Source of the DNA: Bacillota bacterium
GTDB taxonomy: Bacteria > Bacillota > Clostridia > Lachnospirales > Lachnospiraceae
DNA: 64,000 nucleotides
Assembly (NCBI GenBank): GCA_030526045.1
Contig: JAUNDN010000009.1
Coordinates: forward strand, 1,489 to 65,488
Direction of reading: 5' to 3'
This document shows positions 1 through 10,777 of the stretch, piece after piece. The translations under genes and the position numbers were made by a program. Position 1 is the first letter of the stretch. Each line of letters starts with the position of its first letter. The notes under the pieces are model-generated. The model was not told where the DNA came from and searched no databases. It worked only from the letters and a program-made list of their open reading frames with translations.

Positions 1-1
1 A

Positions 2-2348
<2,347 letters not shown>

Positions 2349-2377
2349 AGATAATGATTCAATAGTTAGGAGCAGAA

Positions 2378-4948
2378 ATGGAAGATAATATATTTGATAA
2401 AATCCATGACGTTGACCTGAAAAAAACCATGGAAACCTCTTACATTGATTATGCTATGAGTGTTATTGCTTCAAGAGCACTTCCGGATGTAAGAGACGGA
2501 TTAAAACCTGTACAGAGAAGAGTTCTTTATTCCATGATAGAATTAAATAACGGTCCTGACAAACCGCACAGAAAAAGTGCCCGTATTGTCGGTGATACAA
2601 TGGGTAAATATCACCCTCACGGTGACAGTTCTATTTATGGTGCATTGGTTAATATGGCACAACCATGGTCTTTTCGTTATCCATTGGTAGACGGACATGG
2701 AAATTTTGGTTCTGTCGATGGTGATGGTGCTGCTGCCATGCGATATACAGAAGCCCGTTTAAGTAAGATTTCCATGGAGCTTCTGGCTGATATTAATAAG
2801 GATACAGTTGATTTTGTTCCTAACTTTGATGAGACAGAAAAGGAACCTTCTGTTCTTCCCAGCCGTTATCCGAATCTTTTGGTAAACGGAACTACCGGTA
2901 TTGCAGTAGGTATGGCAACCAACATTCCTCCTCATAATTTAAGAGAAGTGGTTGATGCGATTGTAAAAATTATTGATAACAGAATTCTTGAAGATAAAGA
3001 AACAGAGATTGAAGAAATTCTTTCAATTGTAAAAGCACCTGATTTTCCTACAGGAGGTATTATTCTCGGTACCAGAGGAAGTGAAGAGGCATACAGAACC
3101 GGTCGTGGTAAAGTAAGAGTCCGTGCAGTGACGGATATTGAAACCATGGCTAACGGAAAAACCCGTATCATTGTAACAGAGCTTCCGTATATGGTGAATA
3201 AGGCTAATCTGATATTAAAAATTGCCGAGCTTGTCAAATTAAAGAAAATTGACGGCATAACAGATCTTCGTGATGAATCTGACAGAGAAGGTATGCGCAT
3301 CGTAATTGAGTTGCGCCGCGACGTAAATGCAAATATTATTTTAAATCTTCTTTTTAAGCATACACAGATGCAGGATACCTTTGGTATCATTATGCTTGCT
3401 CTTGTTAATAATGAGCCTAAGATCATGAACATCCTTGATATGTTAAAGGCTTACATAGCGCATCAGGAGGATGTGGTTACCAGAAGAACCAAATATGATC
3501 TTAATAAAGCAGAAGAAAGAGATCATATTTTGCAAGGCTTATTAATTGCTCTTGACAATATTGATGAAGTAATCAAAATTATCAGAGGAAGTCGTACCAC
3601 ACAGATTGCAAAAGAAAGCCTGATGGAACGATTTGGATTGACAGATGTTCAAGCACAGGCGATTGTGGATATGAGACTTCGTGCTCTGACAGGCTTGGAA
3701 AGAGAAAAGCTTGAAAATGAGCATCAGGAACTCCTTGCTAAAATTGCGGAATTAAAAGCAATTCTTGGAGATGAGAAGCTTTTGCTTGGTGTGATCAGAA
3801 CGGAAATTAAAGAGATTTCCGATAAATACGGAGATGACAGAAAGAGTAAAATTGGTTATGATGCCTTTGATATTTCTATGGAGGATATGATTCCCAATGA
3901 AAATACTATTATTGCCATGTCAAATCTGGGATATATCAAGCGTATGACCATTGATAATTTTAAATCCCAGCACCGGGGCGGTAAGGGTATAAAGGGAATG
4001 CAGACAATTGAAGATGATTTTATTGCTGATCTTCTTATGACAACAACGCATCATTATATTATGTTCTTTACCAATTTTGGCCGTGTATACAGACTAAAAA
4101 CCTATGAGATACCGGAAGGAAGCCGTAACTCCAGAGGTGTAGCAATTGTTAATCTTCTCCAGCTGAATCCCGGAGAAAAGATAAGTGCAATTATCCCGAT
4201 TAAGGATTATGAGGAGAATAAGAATCTTTTCATGGTTACCAGAAAGGGTATTGTAAAGAAAACAAGTATTGTTGAATATAGCAATGTGCGCAAAAACGGT
4301 CTTGCAGCAATAAATCTGAGAGATGATGATGAGCTGATCGAGGTTAAGATTACAGATAAGGATACAGAGATTTTCCTTGTTACAAAATATGGTATGTGTA
4401 TCAGATTTAAAGAAACAGATGTCCGGGCAACGGGAAGAACTTCCATGGGTGTAATCGGTATGAATCTGAGCGATAATGATGAAATCGTAGGTATGCAGCT
4501 GGATCATCAGGGAGATTCATTATTGATTGTATCTGAAAATGGTATGGGTAAGAGAACTTTCCTGGATGAGTTTACTGTTCAAAAACGTGGTGGTAAGGGT
4601 GTTAAGTGCTATAAGATCACAGAGAAAACAGGTGATGTTATTGGTGTAAAGGCTGTTAATGATGATCATGAAATCATGATGATCACAACTGGTGGAATTA
4701 TTATTCAGATACCTATGAATGATGTTTCTACGCTGGGACGTATTACTTCCGGTGTCAAGCTGATCAATCTTGATAAGGGAGTTACAGTTGCACAGATTGC
4801 AAAGGTCAGGGAAAAGGTTTCTAACGGAGATCAGGAGTTTGAAAATCTTGATGATGCTTTGGAAGAGATACCGGAGCAGGATATGAGTTCTTTAGATTTT
4901 GACGAGGATGAAGAAGTAACACTTCCGAAGGAAGAGGAAGAAGAATAA
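2378..4948 (+). CDS. gyrA: DNA gyrase subunit A
   Basis: DNA breakage-reunion subunit of gyrase, 856 residues. The start follows an AGGAG site. The catalytic tyrosine is about Y123 in [10 protein letters not shown]. The quinolone pocket reads [12 protein letters not shown] (residues 79-90), so the position equivalent to E. coli Asp87 is glycine (G88), while the Ser83 equivalent is still serine. The C-terminal beta-pinwheel contains a GyrA-box variant, QHRGGKG, supporting supercoiling activity and separating it from ParC. A second blade has QKRGGKG. The tail after about residue 820 is very acidic. A terminator follows directly. GyrA identity is supported by the gyrB linkage and the GyrA box. 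Confidence 0.97.
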   Translation: MEDNIFDKIHDVDLKKTMETSYIDYAMSVIASRALPDVRDGLKPVQRRVLYSMIELNNGPDKPHRKSARIVGDTMGKYHPHGDSSIYGALVNMAQPWSFRYPLVDGHGNFGSVDGDGAAAMRYTEARLSKISMELLADINKDTVDFVPNFDETEKEPSVLPSRYPNLLVNGTTGIAVGMATNIPPHNLREVVDAIVKIIDNRILEDKETEIEEILSIVKAPDFPTGGIILGTRGSEEAYRTGRGKVRVRAVTDIETMANGKTRIIVTELPYMVNKANLILKIAELVKLKKIDGITDLRDESDREGMRIVIELRRDVNANIILNLLFKHTQMQDTFGIIMLALVNNEPKIMNILDMLKAYIAHQEDVVTRRTKYDLNKAEERDHILQGLLIALDNIDEVIKIIRGSRTTQIAKESLMERFGLTDVQAQAIVDMRLRALTGLEREKLENEHQELLAKIAELKAILGDEKLLLGVIRTEIKEISDKYGDDRKSKIGYDAFDISMEDMIPNENTIIAMSNLGYIKRMTIDNFKSQHRGGKGIKGMQTIEDDFIADLLMTTTHHYIMFFTNFGRVYRLKTYEIPEGSRNSRGVAIVNLLQLNPGEKISAIIPIKDYEENKNLFMVTRKGIVKKTSIVEYSNVRKNGLAAINLRDDDELIEVKITDKDTEIFLVTKYGMCIRFKETDVRATGRTSMGVIGMNLSDNDEIVGMQLDHQGDSLLIVSENGMGKRTFLDEFTVQKRGGKGVKCYKITEKTGDVIGVKAVNDDHEIMMITTGGIIIQIPMNDVSTLGRITSGVKLINLDKGVTVAQIAKVREKVSNGDQEFENLDDALEEIPEQDMSSLDFDEDEEVTLPKEEEEE

Positions 4949-4960
4949 ATATCATAAATA

Positions 4961-4995
4961 AAATCCCCATTAGTGCATCTGATGGGGATTTTTTA
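4961..4995 (+). terminator. Intrinsic terminator after gyrA
   Basis: AATCCCCAT (4962-4970) pairs with ATGGGGATT (4982-4990) across an 11-base loop and is followed by a run of T. It lies 13 bases after the gyrA stop. The next gene's Shine-Dalgarno begins only a few bases after the T-run, so expression of that small gene may depend on readthrough. Confidence 0.85.
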
Positions 4996-5008
4996 CGGGA
5001 GGCAGCTT

Positions 5009-5293
5009 TTGAAAAAACAGATTGAAGGACAAATGAACTTCTTTGATTTACTTTCAGAGACTAAATTTTTAGATGAATTTCCTCAATTTATTGAATGTAG
5101 CAGCTGTTGGTGCTATGATTGCAAGCATAATGAAAATAATGAAGCAATTCCGAGAGATTTTGCAGGTGAAAAGAAAGCATGTCCTTCCTGCAGCTTTTGT
5201 ATTGAAAATGGAAAAGCTGATATCTGTGAAATAGATTCCTACAAAAACGGATGTAAATTAAGAGCAGAGGAGGAAGGAATTAAACCGGATTAA
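5009..5293 (+). CDS. Small cysteine-rich protein of unknown function
   Basis: I do not recognise a named family. The proposed TTG start has GGGAGG seven to eight bases upstream; ATG 5033 is a possible alternative. The product is 94 residues with nine cysteines arranged as CxxCxCxxC, then CxxCxxC, then two single cysteines. This looks like a zinc- or iron-sulfur-binding module, possibly of zinc-ribbon type. There is no signal peptide or membrane segment, so it is probably cytoplasmic. It lies just after the gyrA terminator and 32 bases before the EamA transporter. Whether it is read through from gyrA or has its own promoter is not clear. Metal binding is inferred from the cysteine spacing only. 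Confidence 0.65.
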   Translation: MKKQIEGQMNFFDLLSETKFLDEFPQFIECSSCWCYDCKHNENNEAIPRDFAGEKKACPSCSFCIENGKADICEIDSYKNGCKLRAEEEGIKPD

Positions 5294-5325
5294 GTATCAT
5301 AATCTAGCTTGAAAAGAAAGGCATC

Positions 5326-6243
5326 ATGATGAAAGAGATAAAAAACAGGCAGATAAAGGGAATTGCATGTACTATCATGGGAGGCATTTGCTGGGGTTTT
5401 TCGGGTACCTGTGGACAATATCTTTTTACTTACCAGAAAATTGAGCCGGGATGGCTGACAATGGTAAGAATGATATTGGCAGGCATTATACTAATCAGTA
5501 TCAGTATGATCAAAAAAGACCATAATCTGCTGGAAATATGGAAATATAAAAGAGATATTGTCAGATTATTTGCTTTTTCTTTATGTGGTCTTTTGGTCAG
5601 TCAATATACCTATTTGACAGCTATTTCTTATTCGAATGCAGGGACAGCCACAGTTTTACAAAATTTAAACCCTGTTATGATTATGTTACTTGTGTGTATA
5701 GCAAAGAAAAAGTTACCGAACAAAATTGAATTTTTATGTATTATTATGGCATTAACAGGGACATTTCTAATTGCAACACATGGAAATATTGGTTCTCTGA
5801 GCATTTCTCCAAAAGGATTATTCTGGGGAATCATGTGTGCAATCGGAGCAGTCCTGTATTCTCTTATTCCGGGAAAAATTATTTCAAAATGGGGAAGTAT
5901 GGTGGTAACAGGATATGCCATGTTAATCGGAGGGATTGTGTTTGGTTTTATTTCCGGTTATTATAGAAAACAGGTTTTTCTTGATAAATTCGGATTATTT
6001 GCGGTTCTTGCAATTGCAGTGATCGGAACAGCAATGGCATATTCCCTGTACCTGAAGGGAATCAGTGAAATTGGTCCTGTAAAGGCAAGCATGCTGGCAA
6101 GTGTGGAGCCTGTGGCAGCAACATTGTTTTCTTTTTTGTGGATGGGGACTCATTTTGAGTTTATTGATGTGATTGGGTTTATCTTAATTTTGGCTACTGT
6201 ATTTTTGTTGAGCAGAAAGCCAAAAAGTGATAAATATTTATGA
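5326..6243 (+). CDS. EamA-family (DMT superfamily) transporter
   Basis: Integral membrane protein of 305 residues with about ten hydrophobic helices in two homologous EamA halves (about 14-150 and 163-298). The first helix begins IMGGICWGFSGTCGQYLF, a typical EamA opening, and the second half has YSLYLKGISEIGPVKASMLASVEPVAA, the usual end-of-domain motif. Members export amino acids, metabolites or drugs; the substrate cannot be read from sequence. AAAGG precedes two tandem ATG codons (5326 and 5329). The antiporter gene starts 14 bases after its stop, suggesting co-transcription. Confidence 0.88.
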   Translation: MMKEIKNRQIKGIACTIMGGICWGFSGTCGQYLFTYQKIEPGWLTMVRMILAGIILISISMIKKDHNLLEIWKYKRDIVRLFAFSLCGLLVSQYTYLTAISYSNAGTATVLQNLNPVMIMLLVCIAKKKLPNKIEFLCIIMALTGTFLIATHGNIGSLSISPKGLFWGIMCAIGAVLYSLIPGKIISKWGSMVVTGYAMLIGGIVFGFISGYYRKQVFLDKFGLFAVLAIAVIGTAMAYSLYLKGISEIGPVKASMLASVEPVAATLFSFLWMGTHFEFIDVIGFILILATVFLLSRKPKSDKYL

Positions 6244-6257
6244 GGAGAGAGTGAAAA

Positions 6258-7451
6258 ATGGAAAGCTATTTGGTTTTAAAGGATTTGGCAATAATTATTA
6301 TTGCCGCAAAATTTTTTGGTATTATAGCCAGAAAATTAAAAGCACCTCAGGTTGTTGGTGAGATTATTGCAGGACTGATTATTGGACCCAGTATACTTGG
6401 CTTGGTAAATCAGACTGATTTTCTTGTGCAGATGGCAGAAATAGGTGTTATTTTATTAATGTTTTCAGCCGGTCTTGAGACTGATTTAAAGGAGCTTGTA
6501 AAAACAGGTCCTATAGCAACGTTAATTGCCTGTGCCGGCGTATTTATTCCACTTATTTGTGGGGCATTGTTTTATATGTTGTATTATGGAATATCACCCT
6601 GGGGTTCTGAAGAGTTTTACAAGGCTGTGTTTGTGGGGACAATTCTGACAGCTACTTCAGTCAGCATTACGGTCCAATCATTAAAGGAAATGGGGAAATT
6701 GAAGGGAAAGGTAGGAACTACGATTTTAAGTGCTGCCATTATTGACGATATAATCGGCATTATTGTTCTTACTTTTGTCATTGGATTTAAAAATCCGGAA
6801 TCAAGTCCGGTTACCGTAATTATCAATACGATTCTTTTCTTTATATTGGCTGTGGGGGTTGGATTCATTTCTTATAAAGTATTTAAATGGGTAGATAAAA
6901 GATATCCTCATACCAGAAGAATTCCGATCGCCGGACTTGCTTATTGCTTTCTGCTGTCTTTCGTTGCTGAAAGATTTTTTGGAATTGCTGATATTACGGG
7001 TGCTTATGTAGCAGGTATTATTTTATGCTCGATAAATGATTCCAGTTATATTGAGCGGAAGGTTGATATTAATTCCTATATGTTGTTTGGTCCTGTCTTT
7101 TTTGCAAGTATTGGATTAAAAACAAATATTGACAACGTAAACGGAAGTATTCTTCTCTTTTCACTGGGATTTGTGATTGTTGGACTGATCAGTAAAATTG
7201 TAGGCTGTGGATTAATGGCCAGAGCTTGTAAATTTAAAGGCAGGGATGCACTTAAGATTGGTGTAGGCATGATGACCAGAGGAGAGGTTGCCCTGATCGT
7301 ATCCCAGAAAGGGCTTTCTGTAGGATTGTTGGAACCCATTTATTTTACATCGGTTATTCTTCTGATCATTGTTTCTTCAATTTCTACACCTATTATTTTA
7401 AAGCTGTTATACTCTAAGGATAAGGAACCGGAAGAGATTCAGACAGCGTAA
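6258..7451 (+). CDS. Cation:proton antiporter, CPA2 (Kef/NapA-like) family
   Basis: Polytopic membrane protein of 397 residues with about 12 helices, matching the Na_H_Exchanger fold. The ion-binding pair sits in SAAIIDDIIGII near residue 160. The double-Asp form is characteristic of electrogenic CPA2 antiporters of the NapA type. The N-terminal half has the usual glycine-rich VVGEIIAGLIIGPSILG segment, and TRGEVALIV occurs near the C-terminus. There is no RCK/TrkA-N nucleotide-binding tail, so it is the short form. Na+ or K+ exchange for H+ is inferred; the cation is not determinable. AGGAGAG precedes the ATG. It is probably co-transcribed with the upstream transporter and the flotillin 38 bases downstream. 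Confidence 0.88.
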   Translation: MESYLVLKDLAIIIIAAKFFGIIARKLKAPQVVGEIIAGLIIGPSILGLVNQTDFLVQMAEIGVILLMFSAGLETDLKELVKTGPIATLIACAGVFIPLICGALFYMLYYGISPWGSEEFYKAVFVGTILTATSVSITVQSLKEMGKLKGKVGTTILSAAIIDDIIGIIVLTFVIGFKNPESSPVTVIINTILFFILAVGVGFISYKVFKWVDKRYPHTRRIPIAGLAYCFLLSFVAERFFGIADITGAYVAGIILCSINDSSYIERKVDINSYMLFGPVFFASIGLKTNIDNVNGSILLFSLGFVIVGLISKIVGCGLMARACKFKGRDALKIGVGMMTRGEVALIVSQKGLSVGLLEPIYFTSVILLIIVSSISTPIILKLLYSKDKEPEEIQTA

Positions 7452-7489
7452 GCTGATTGAATATAAATAATTAATTGGGAGGTTACAAA

Positions 7490-9010
7490 ATGATAGGAGC
7501 AATTATTGCAGTACTTATTGTTATTTTTGTTCTGGTGATCATGATTACCGGATACAAAAAGGCGCCACCGGACACAGCGTACATTATTTCCGGTCTTCGT
7601 AAGAAGGTAATCATCGGTAAAGCAAGTATTAAAATACCGTTCTTTGAGAGAATGGATAAGCTGAGTCTTAAGTTGATTGCCATTGATGTGAAAACATCAA
7701 ATGCGGTTCCTACTGCGGATTATATTAATATTCAGGTAGATGCTGCAGTCAATATTAAGATCAGCAGTGAAAAGCAAAAGCTTTCACTGGCAGCAGAAAA
7801 CTTCTTAAATCAGAATACCCAGTATATAGCTACCATTGCCAGAGAGGTTTTGGAAGGAAATATGAGGGAAATTGTCGGTCGTATGAGACTTGAGGAAATG
7901 GTCAGCGATCGTCAGAAATTTGCAAATCTGGTAAAGGAAAATGCAGAACCTGATCTTGCAGCTATGGGTCTTGATATTGTCAGCTTTAATGTACAGAATT
8001 TTGCTGACGGCAACGGCGTGATCGACGACCTCGGTATTGACAATATTTCTCAGATTAAGAAGAAAGCTGCAATTGCAAAGGCTGAGGCAGAGAAGGAAAT
8101 TGCTGTTGCAAAGGCAGAAGCAGATAAGCAGGCAAATGATGCAAGAATTAATGCAGAACGTGAAATCGCCAAGAAAAATAATGAGCTTGCACTCCAGAAG
8201 GCAGAGCTGCAAAAGATGGAGGATACCAAACGTGCAGAGGCTGATGCTGCTTACAGTATTCAGGAGCAGGAACAACGTAAGACGATTGAAATTGCAACTC
8301 AGGAAGCAAGCATTGCCAAGCAGGAAAAGGAAGTTATCCTGAAACAGCGTGAAGCAGAGGTTAAAGAAAAAGCGCTGGACGCTGAGATCAAGAAAAAAGC
8401 AGAGGCAGATAAATTTGCCCGTCAGCAGCAATCCGAAGCAGAGCTTTATGAGAGAATGAAGAATGCGGAGGCTGAAAAGTTTGAACGTGAAAAGGAAGCG
8501 GAAGCTTTGAAGGCTACTGCGGAAGCCCAGAAGTTTGCGAAGGAGCAGGAAGCGGAAGGTATTCGTATGGTTGGTGAAGCGGAAGCAGAAGCAATTCGTG
8601 CAAAGGGTATTGCAGAAGCGGAAGCTATGGAGAAGAAGGCAATCGCTTACCAGAAATACAACAATGCTGCGATGGCTGAAATGTTGATTCAGGTATTGCC
8701 TGAAATTGCAGGCAAGATTGCTGAGCCTCTTACCCAGATTGATAAGATAACAATCATCGGCGGGGATAACAGCAATGGTGTGAATACGGTAGCTGACAAT
8801 GTTCCGGGTGTTATGACAAAGCTGTTTGAAACCATGAAGGAAACAGTAGGAATTGATCTGGCTGAAATCGTGAAAGCCGGTACATATGATGCCAAAGTAA
8901 ATAAGAATATCAATTTTACAGGACTTTCCGATGAGGAAAAGAAGGAAGCAGTGGCAGCTGTTTCAGGTGCTGTTGCCGGTGAAATCGTAAGTGATTCCGA
9001 AGAAGTATAA
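7490..9010 (+). CDS. floT: Flotillin-like SPFH-domain membrane protein
   Basis: Scaffold protein of functional membrane microdomains. The ATG at 7490 is chosen because GGGAGG lies 6 bases upstream and the first residues then form the expected single hydrophobic anchor (residues 1-21). The SPFH/band-7 domain covers about 25-190. A long Glu/Ala/Lys-rich coiled coil of flotillin type runs from about 190 to 410, with repeated AEAEKE-like units. The C-terminal domain covers about 410-506. The 506 residues are close to Bacillus FloT. An NfeD-type partner gene is often found beside flotillins, but none is seen here. The coiled-coil region is internally repetitive and produces a long antisense reading frame that is not a gene. 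Confidence 0.93.
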   Translation: MIGAIIAVLIVIFVLVIMITGYKKAPPDTAYIISGLRKKVIIGKASIKIPFFERMDKLSLKLIAIDVKTSNAVPTADYINIQVDAAVNIKISSEKQKLSLAAENFLNQNTQYIATIAREVLEGNMREIVGRMRLEEMVSDRQKFANLVKENAEPDLAAMGLDIVSFNVQNFADGNGVIDDLGIDNISQIKKKAAIAKAEAEKEIAVAKAEADKQANDARINAEREIAKKNNELALQKAELQKMEDTKRAEADAAYSIQEQEQRKTIEIATQEASIAKQEKEVILKQREAEVKEKALDAEIKKKAEADKFARQQQSEAELYERMKNAEAEKFEREKEAEALKATAEAQKFAKEQEAEGIRMVGEAEAEAIRAKGIAEAEAMEKKAIAYQKYNNAAMAEMLIQVLPEIAGKIAEPLTQIDKITIIGGDNSNGVNTVADNVPGVMTKLFETMKETVGIDLAEIVKAGTYDAKVNKNINFTGLSDEEKKEAVAAVSGAVAGEIVSDSEEV

Positions 9011-9022
9011 TTCATAAAGAAA

Positions 9023-9082
9023 ATCCCGAAAATAAAGAATTTTCACGATAATAAGCGATATCTTTATTTTCGGGATCTTTTT
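9023..9082. terminator. Bidirectional terminator between floT and the acyltransferase gene
   Basis: A perfect 16-bp inverted repeat, ATCCCGAAAATAAAGA at 9023-9038 and its complement at 9061-9076, is separated by 22 bases. T-rich sequence follows on the plus strand and A-rich sequence precedes the left arm, so it can terminate in both directions between the convergent genes. Confidence 0.85.
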
Positions 9083-10145
9083 ATTTCTTTTTCCGGATTC
9101 CAAGAATAAGAGTTCGGATGATAGGAATTCTGCTGATAATCTCATAGGCAATCGGAAGGAAAATAGCTTCCAGTATTGCCAGAATAAGGTAAAACATGAT
9201 AGGTTTGACATCAAAATTCCGATCAATCAGATAAGCAATAGTTACCAAAAGAGGGTAATGAAGCACATAAAATCCAAAATTTCTTGGCCGCATATATCTT
9301 GAAAAAGCTGTATCTTTGTCAAACCAGGTCTTTGCACAGCCAAGTAGTGCTAAGGACATGAACCAGGCATATGCATTAGTAAGGGGATGTTGTAAATTTT
9401 TCATCAGAGAATAATTCTGTCCCCAGAAATATATTGTATATATGATACCAATTACTACAGAAACAGCCAAAAGCAGGTATTTGTATTTTTGTAAAATTTC
9501 AATTACGTGATCCTGTGAAAATACATAATATCCAAGCAGAAACATGAAAATGTAAATTCCATTTCTATATATTTCTATTACCGGTGTGTTAAGGATCAGG
9601 GAGCTTCCCCATACAGCAAACACAAGAAATAATAGTACGATGAAATTTACTTTTCTGCCGATTGCAGCTAGTTTATTGTTTTTGTCTATTTTTCTGATCA
9701 GGAGTAGAATCAGATAAGCAAGAAACAATTCATGTGCAAACCATAAAGGACCTATACCGCTAAAGCTGTAAATAAAGTATTTAAAAATTCCCGGAACAGT
9801 ATTTCCTGCAAACATATCTGCATATTGATTTGTGATATATCCTGAAATCCATCCGATCATAAAAATTCCTGCAATAGAAGGAATTAAGATTTTTCTGATT
9901 TTTTCTTTTAAAAATTGTTTTCCGGATTTCTTTTCAAGTGCATATTTTGCACTGATGCCTGAAATCAGAAAAAGACATGGCATAAACCAGGGATAAATCA
10001 GATAAAGAAATACATCCATCTGAGGTATACCGGGTATGACAACATTCGTAATGACCCCTAAACTGTTAAACAGATAAATGATGTGATAAAAAATAACAAG
10101 AAGTACAATACTGTATCTAAGGTTATCCAAATAATATTTTCTCAT
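9081..10145 (-). CDS. Acyltransferase-3 family membrane protein
   Basis: Membrane protein of about 354 residues with about ten helices, matching the Acyl_transf_3 family (OatA/NodX-like O-acyltransferases). The N-terminus MRKYYLDNLRYSIVLLVIFYH has the typical arginine and the VIFYHI histidine of the active-site helix 1. SGIGPLWFAHELF and FYVLHYPLL are further family landmarks. The start at 10145 has GGAGAG four bases upstream; an in-frame TTG further upstream lacks a site. It follows the XRE-AbrB regulator after 12 bases, so the two form an operon. The likely role is acylation of a cell-surface glycan; the acceptor is unknown. Confidence 0.88.
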   Translation of the reverse strand: MRKYYLDNLRYSIVLLVIFYHIIYLFNSLGVITNVVIPGIPQMDVFLYLIYPWFMPCLFLISGISAKYALEKKSGKQFLKEKIRKILIPSIAGIFMIGWISGYITNQYADMFAGNTVPGIFKYFIYSFSGIGPLWFAHELFLAYLILLLIRKIDKNNKLAAIGRKVNFIVLLFLVFAVWGSSLILNTPVIEIYRNGIYIFMFLLGYYVFSQDHVIEILQKYKYLLLAVSVVIGIIYTIYFWGQNYSLMKNLQHPLTNAYAWFMSLALLGCAKTWFDKDTAFSRYMRPRNFGFYVLHYPLLVTIAYLIDRNFDVKPIMFYLILAILEAIFLPIAYEIISRIPIIRTLILGIRKKK

Positions 10146-10157
10146 GGTTCTCTCCAA

Positions 10158-10592
10158 TCATCTTTCTTTATCTTTGTTAATAATATCTTTTATTTTGTGC
10201 ATCAGATCGAGCATTTCAGAAGCCTTGACAATTGCAATTCCCTGTTCTTCATCTCCCATAATAAAAAGGTCGTCCCCTGCCTTAATTTCAAAAATATCCC
10301 GTGCTTTCTTAGGAATTACAATTTGTCCTTTTTCTCCAACAGTAACAACTCCAAAGAGATGTTTCCCTTTTGGGGGAATCGAAAAATCGGAATTTTTAGA
10401 TGAAAAATTGACAAGATCATCAAGGGAGACATCGTATAATTCAGCAAGCGCTTTGCAATTGAGGATATCCGGTGTTGTTTCTCCGCTTTCCCATTTGGCA
10501 ACCGCCTGTCTGGATACACCTACATGTTCAGCTACCTCCTCCTGGGAAAGCTTATGTAATTTTCGTAGAGTTAGCAAATTCTCATTTAGCAT
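10158..10592 (-). CDS. XRE-type HTH regulator with C-terminal AbrB (SpoVT-AbrB) domain
   Basis: Two-domain DNA-binding protein of about 144 residues. Residues 1-60 are a Cro/CI-type helix-turn-helix (LSQEEVAEHVGVSRQAVAKWESGETTPDI). After a short linker comes a swapped-hairpin AbrB domain (VTVGEKGQIVIPKKARDIFEIKAGDDLFIMG). Start 10592 is preferred because AAAGG lies 10 bases upstream; ATG at 10601 would sit too close to it. It heads an operon with the acyltransferase and diverges from the lipoprotein gene. A perfect inverted repeat in the intergenic region (10665-10692) is a candidate operator. The combination suggests a transition-state or cell-surface regulator; its targets are inferred. Confidence 0.85.
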   Translation of the reverse strand: MLNENLLTLRKLHKLSQEEVAEHVGVSRQAVAKWESGETTPDILNCKALAELYDVSLDDLVNFSSKNSDFSIPPKGKHLFGVVTVGEKGQIVIPKKARDIFEIKAGDDLFIMGDEEQGIAIVKASEMLDLMHKIKDIINKDKER

Positions 10593-10664
10593 ACATTTCA
10601 TACCTTTGTTATTTTTAATTGCATTATAAGATAGATTATTCAGAGTGTCTATCAAGCAAACATG

Positions 10665-10692
10665 ACATTTTAATGGTTATCATGTAAAATGT
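10665..10692. promoter_or_regulatory. Perfect inverted repeat, candidate operator in a divergent promoter region
   Basis: ACATTTTA (10665-10672) and TAAAATGT (10685-10692) form a perfect 8-bp dyad with a 12-base spacer. It lies between the divergent XRE-AbrB regulator and the lipoprotein gene, where an autoregulatory and divergent-control site would be expected. Binding by the neighbouring regulator is inferred from position only. Confidence 0.45.
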
Positions 10693-10777
10693 AGTTGCTT
10701 TTGTTCTCAGAAAAAACACATTTATCATATAGAATGCAATTAGTAAATAATTGATGAAAGGAAAAGGAGACCAGTTT

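Noticed and set aside
7805-8431. A 208-codon antisense open frame within the flotillin gene, rich in Cys, Leu and Phe
   Set aside because: It is the reverse of the repetitive Glu/Ala/Lys coiled-coil codons. No ribosome site and no family resemblance.
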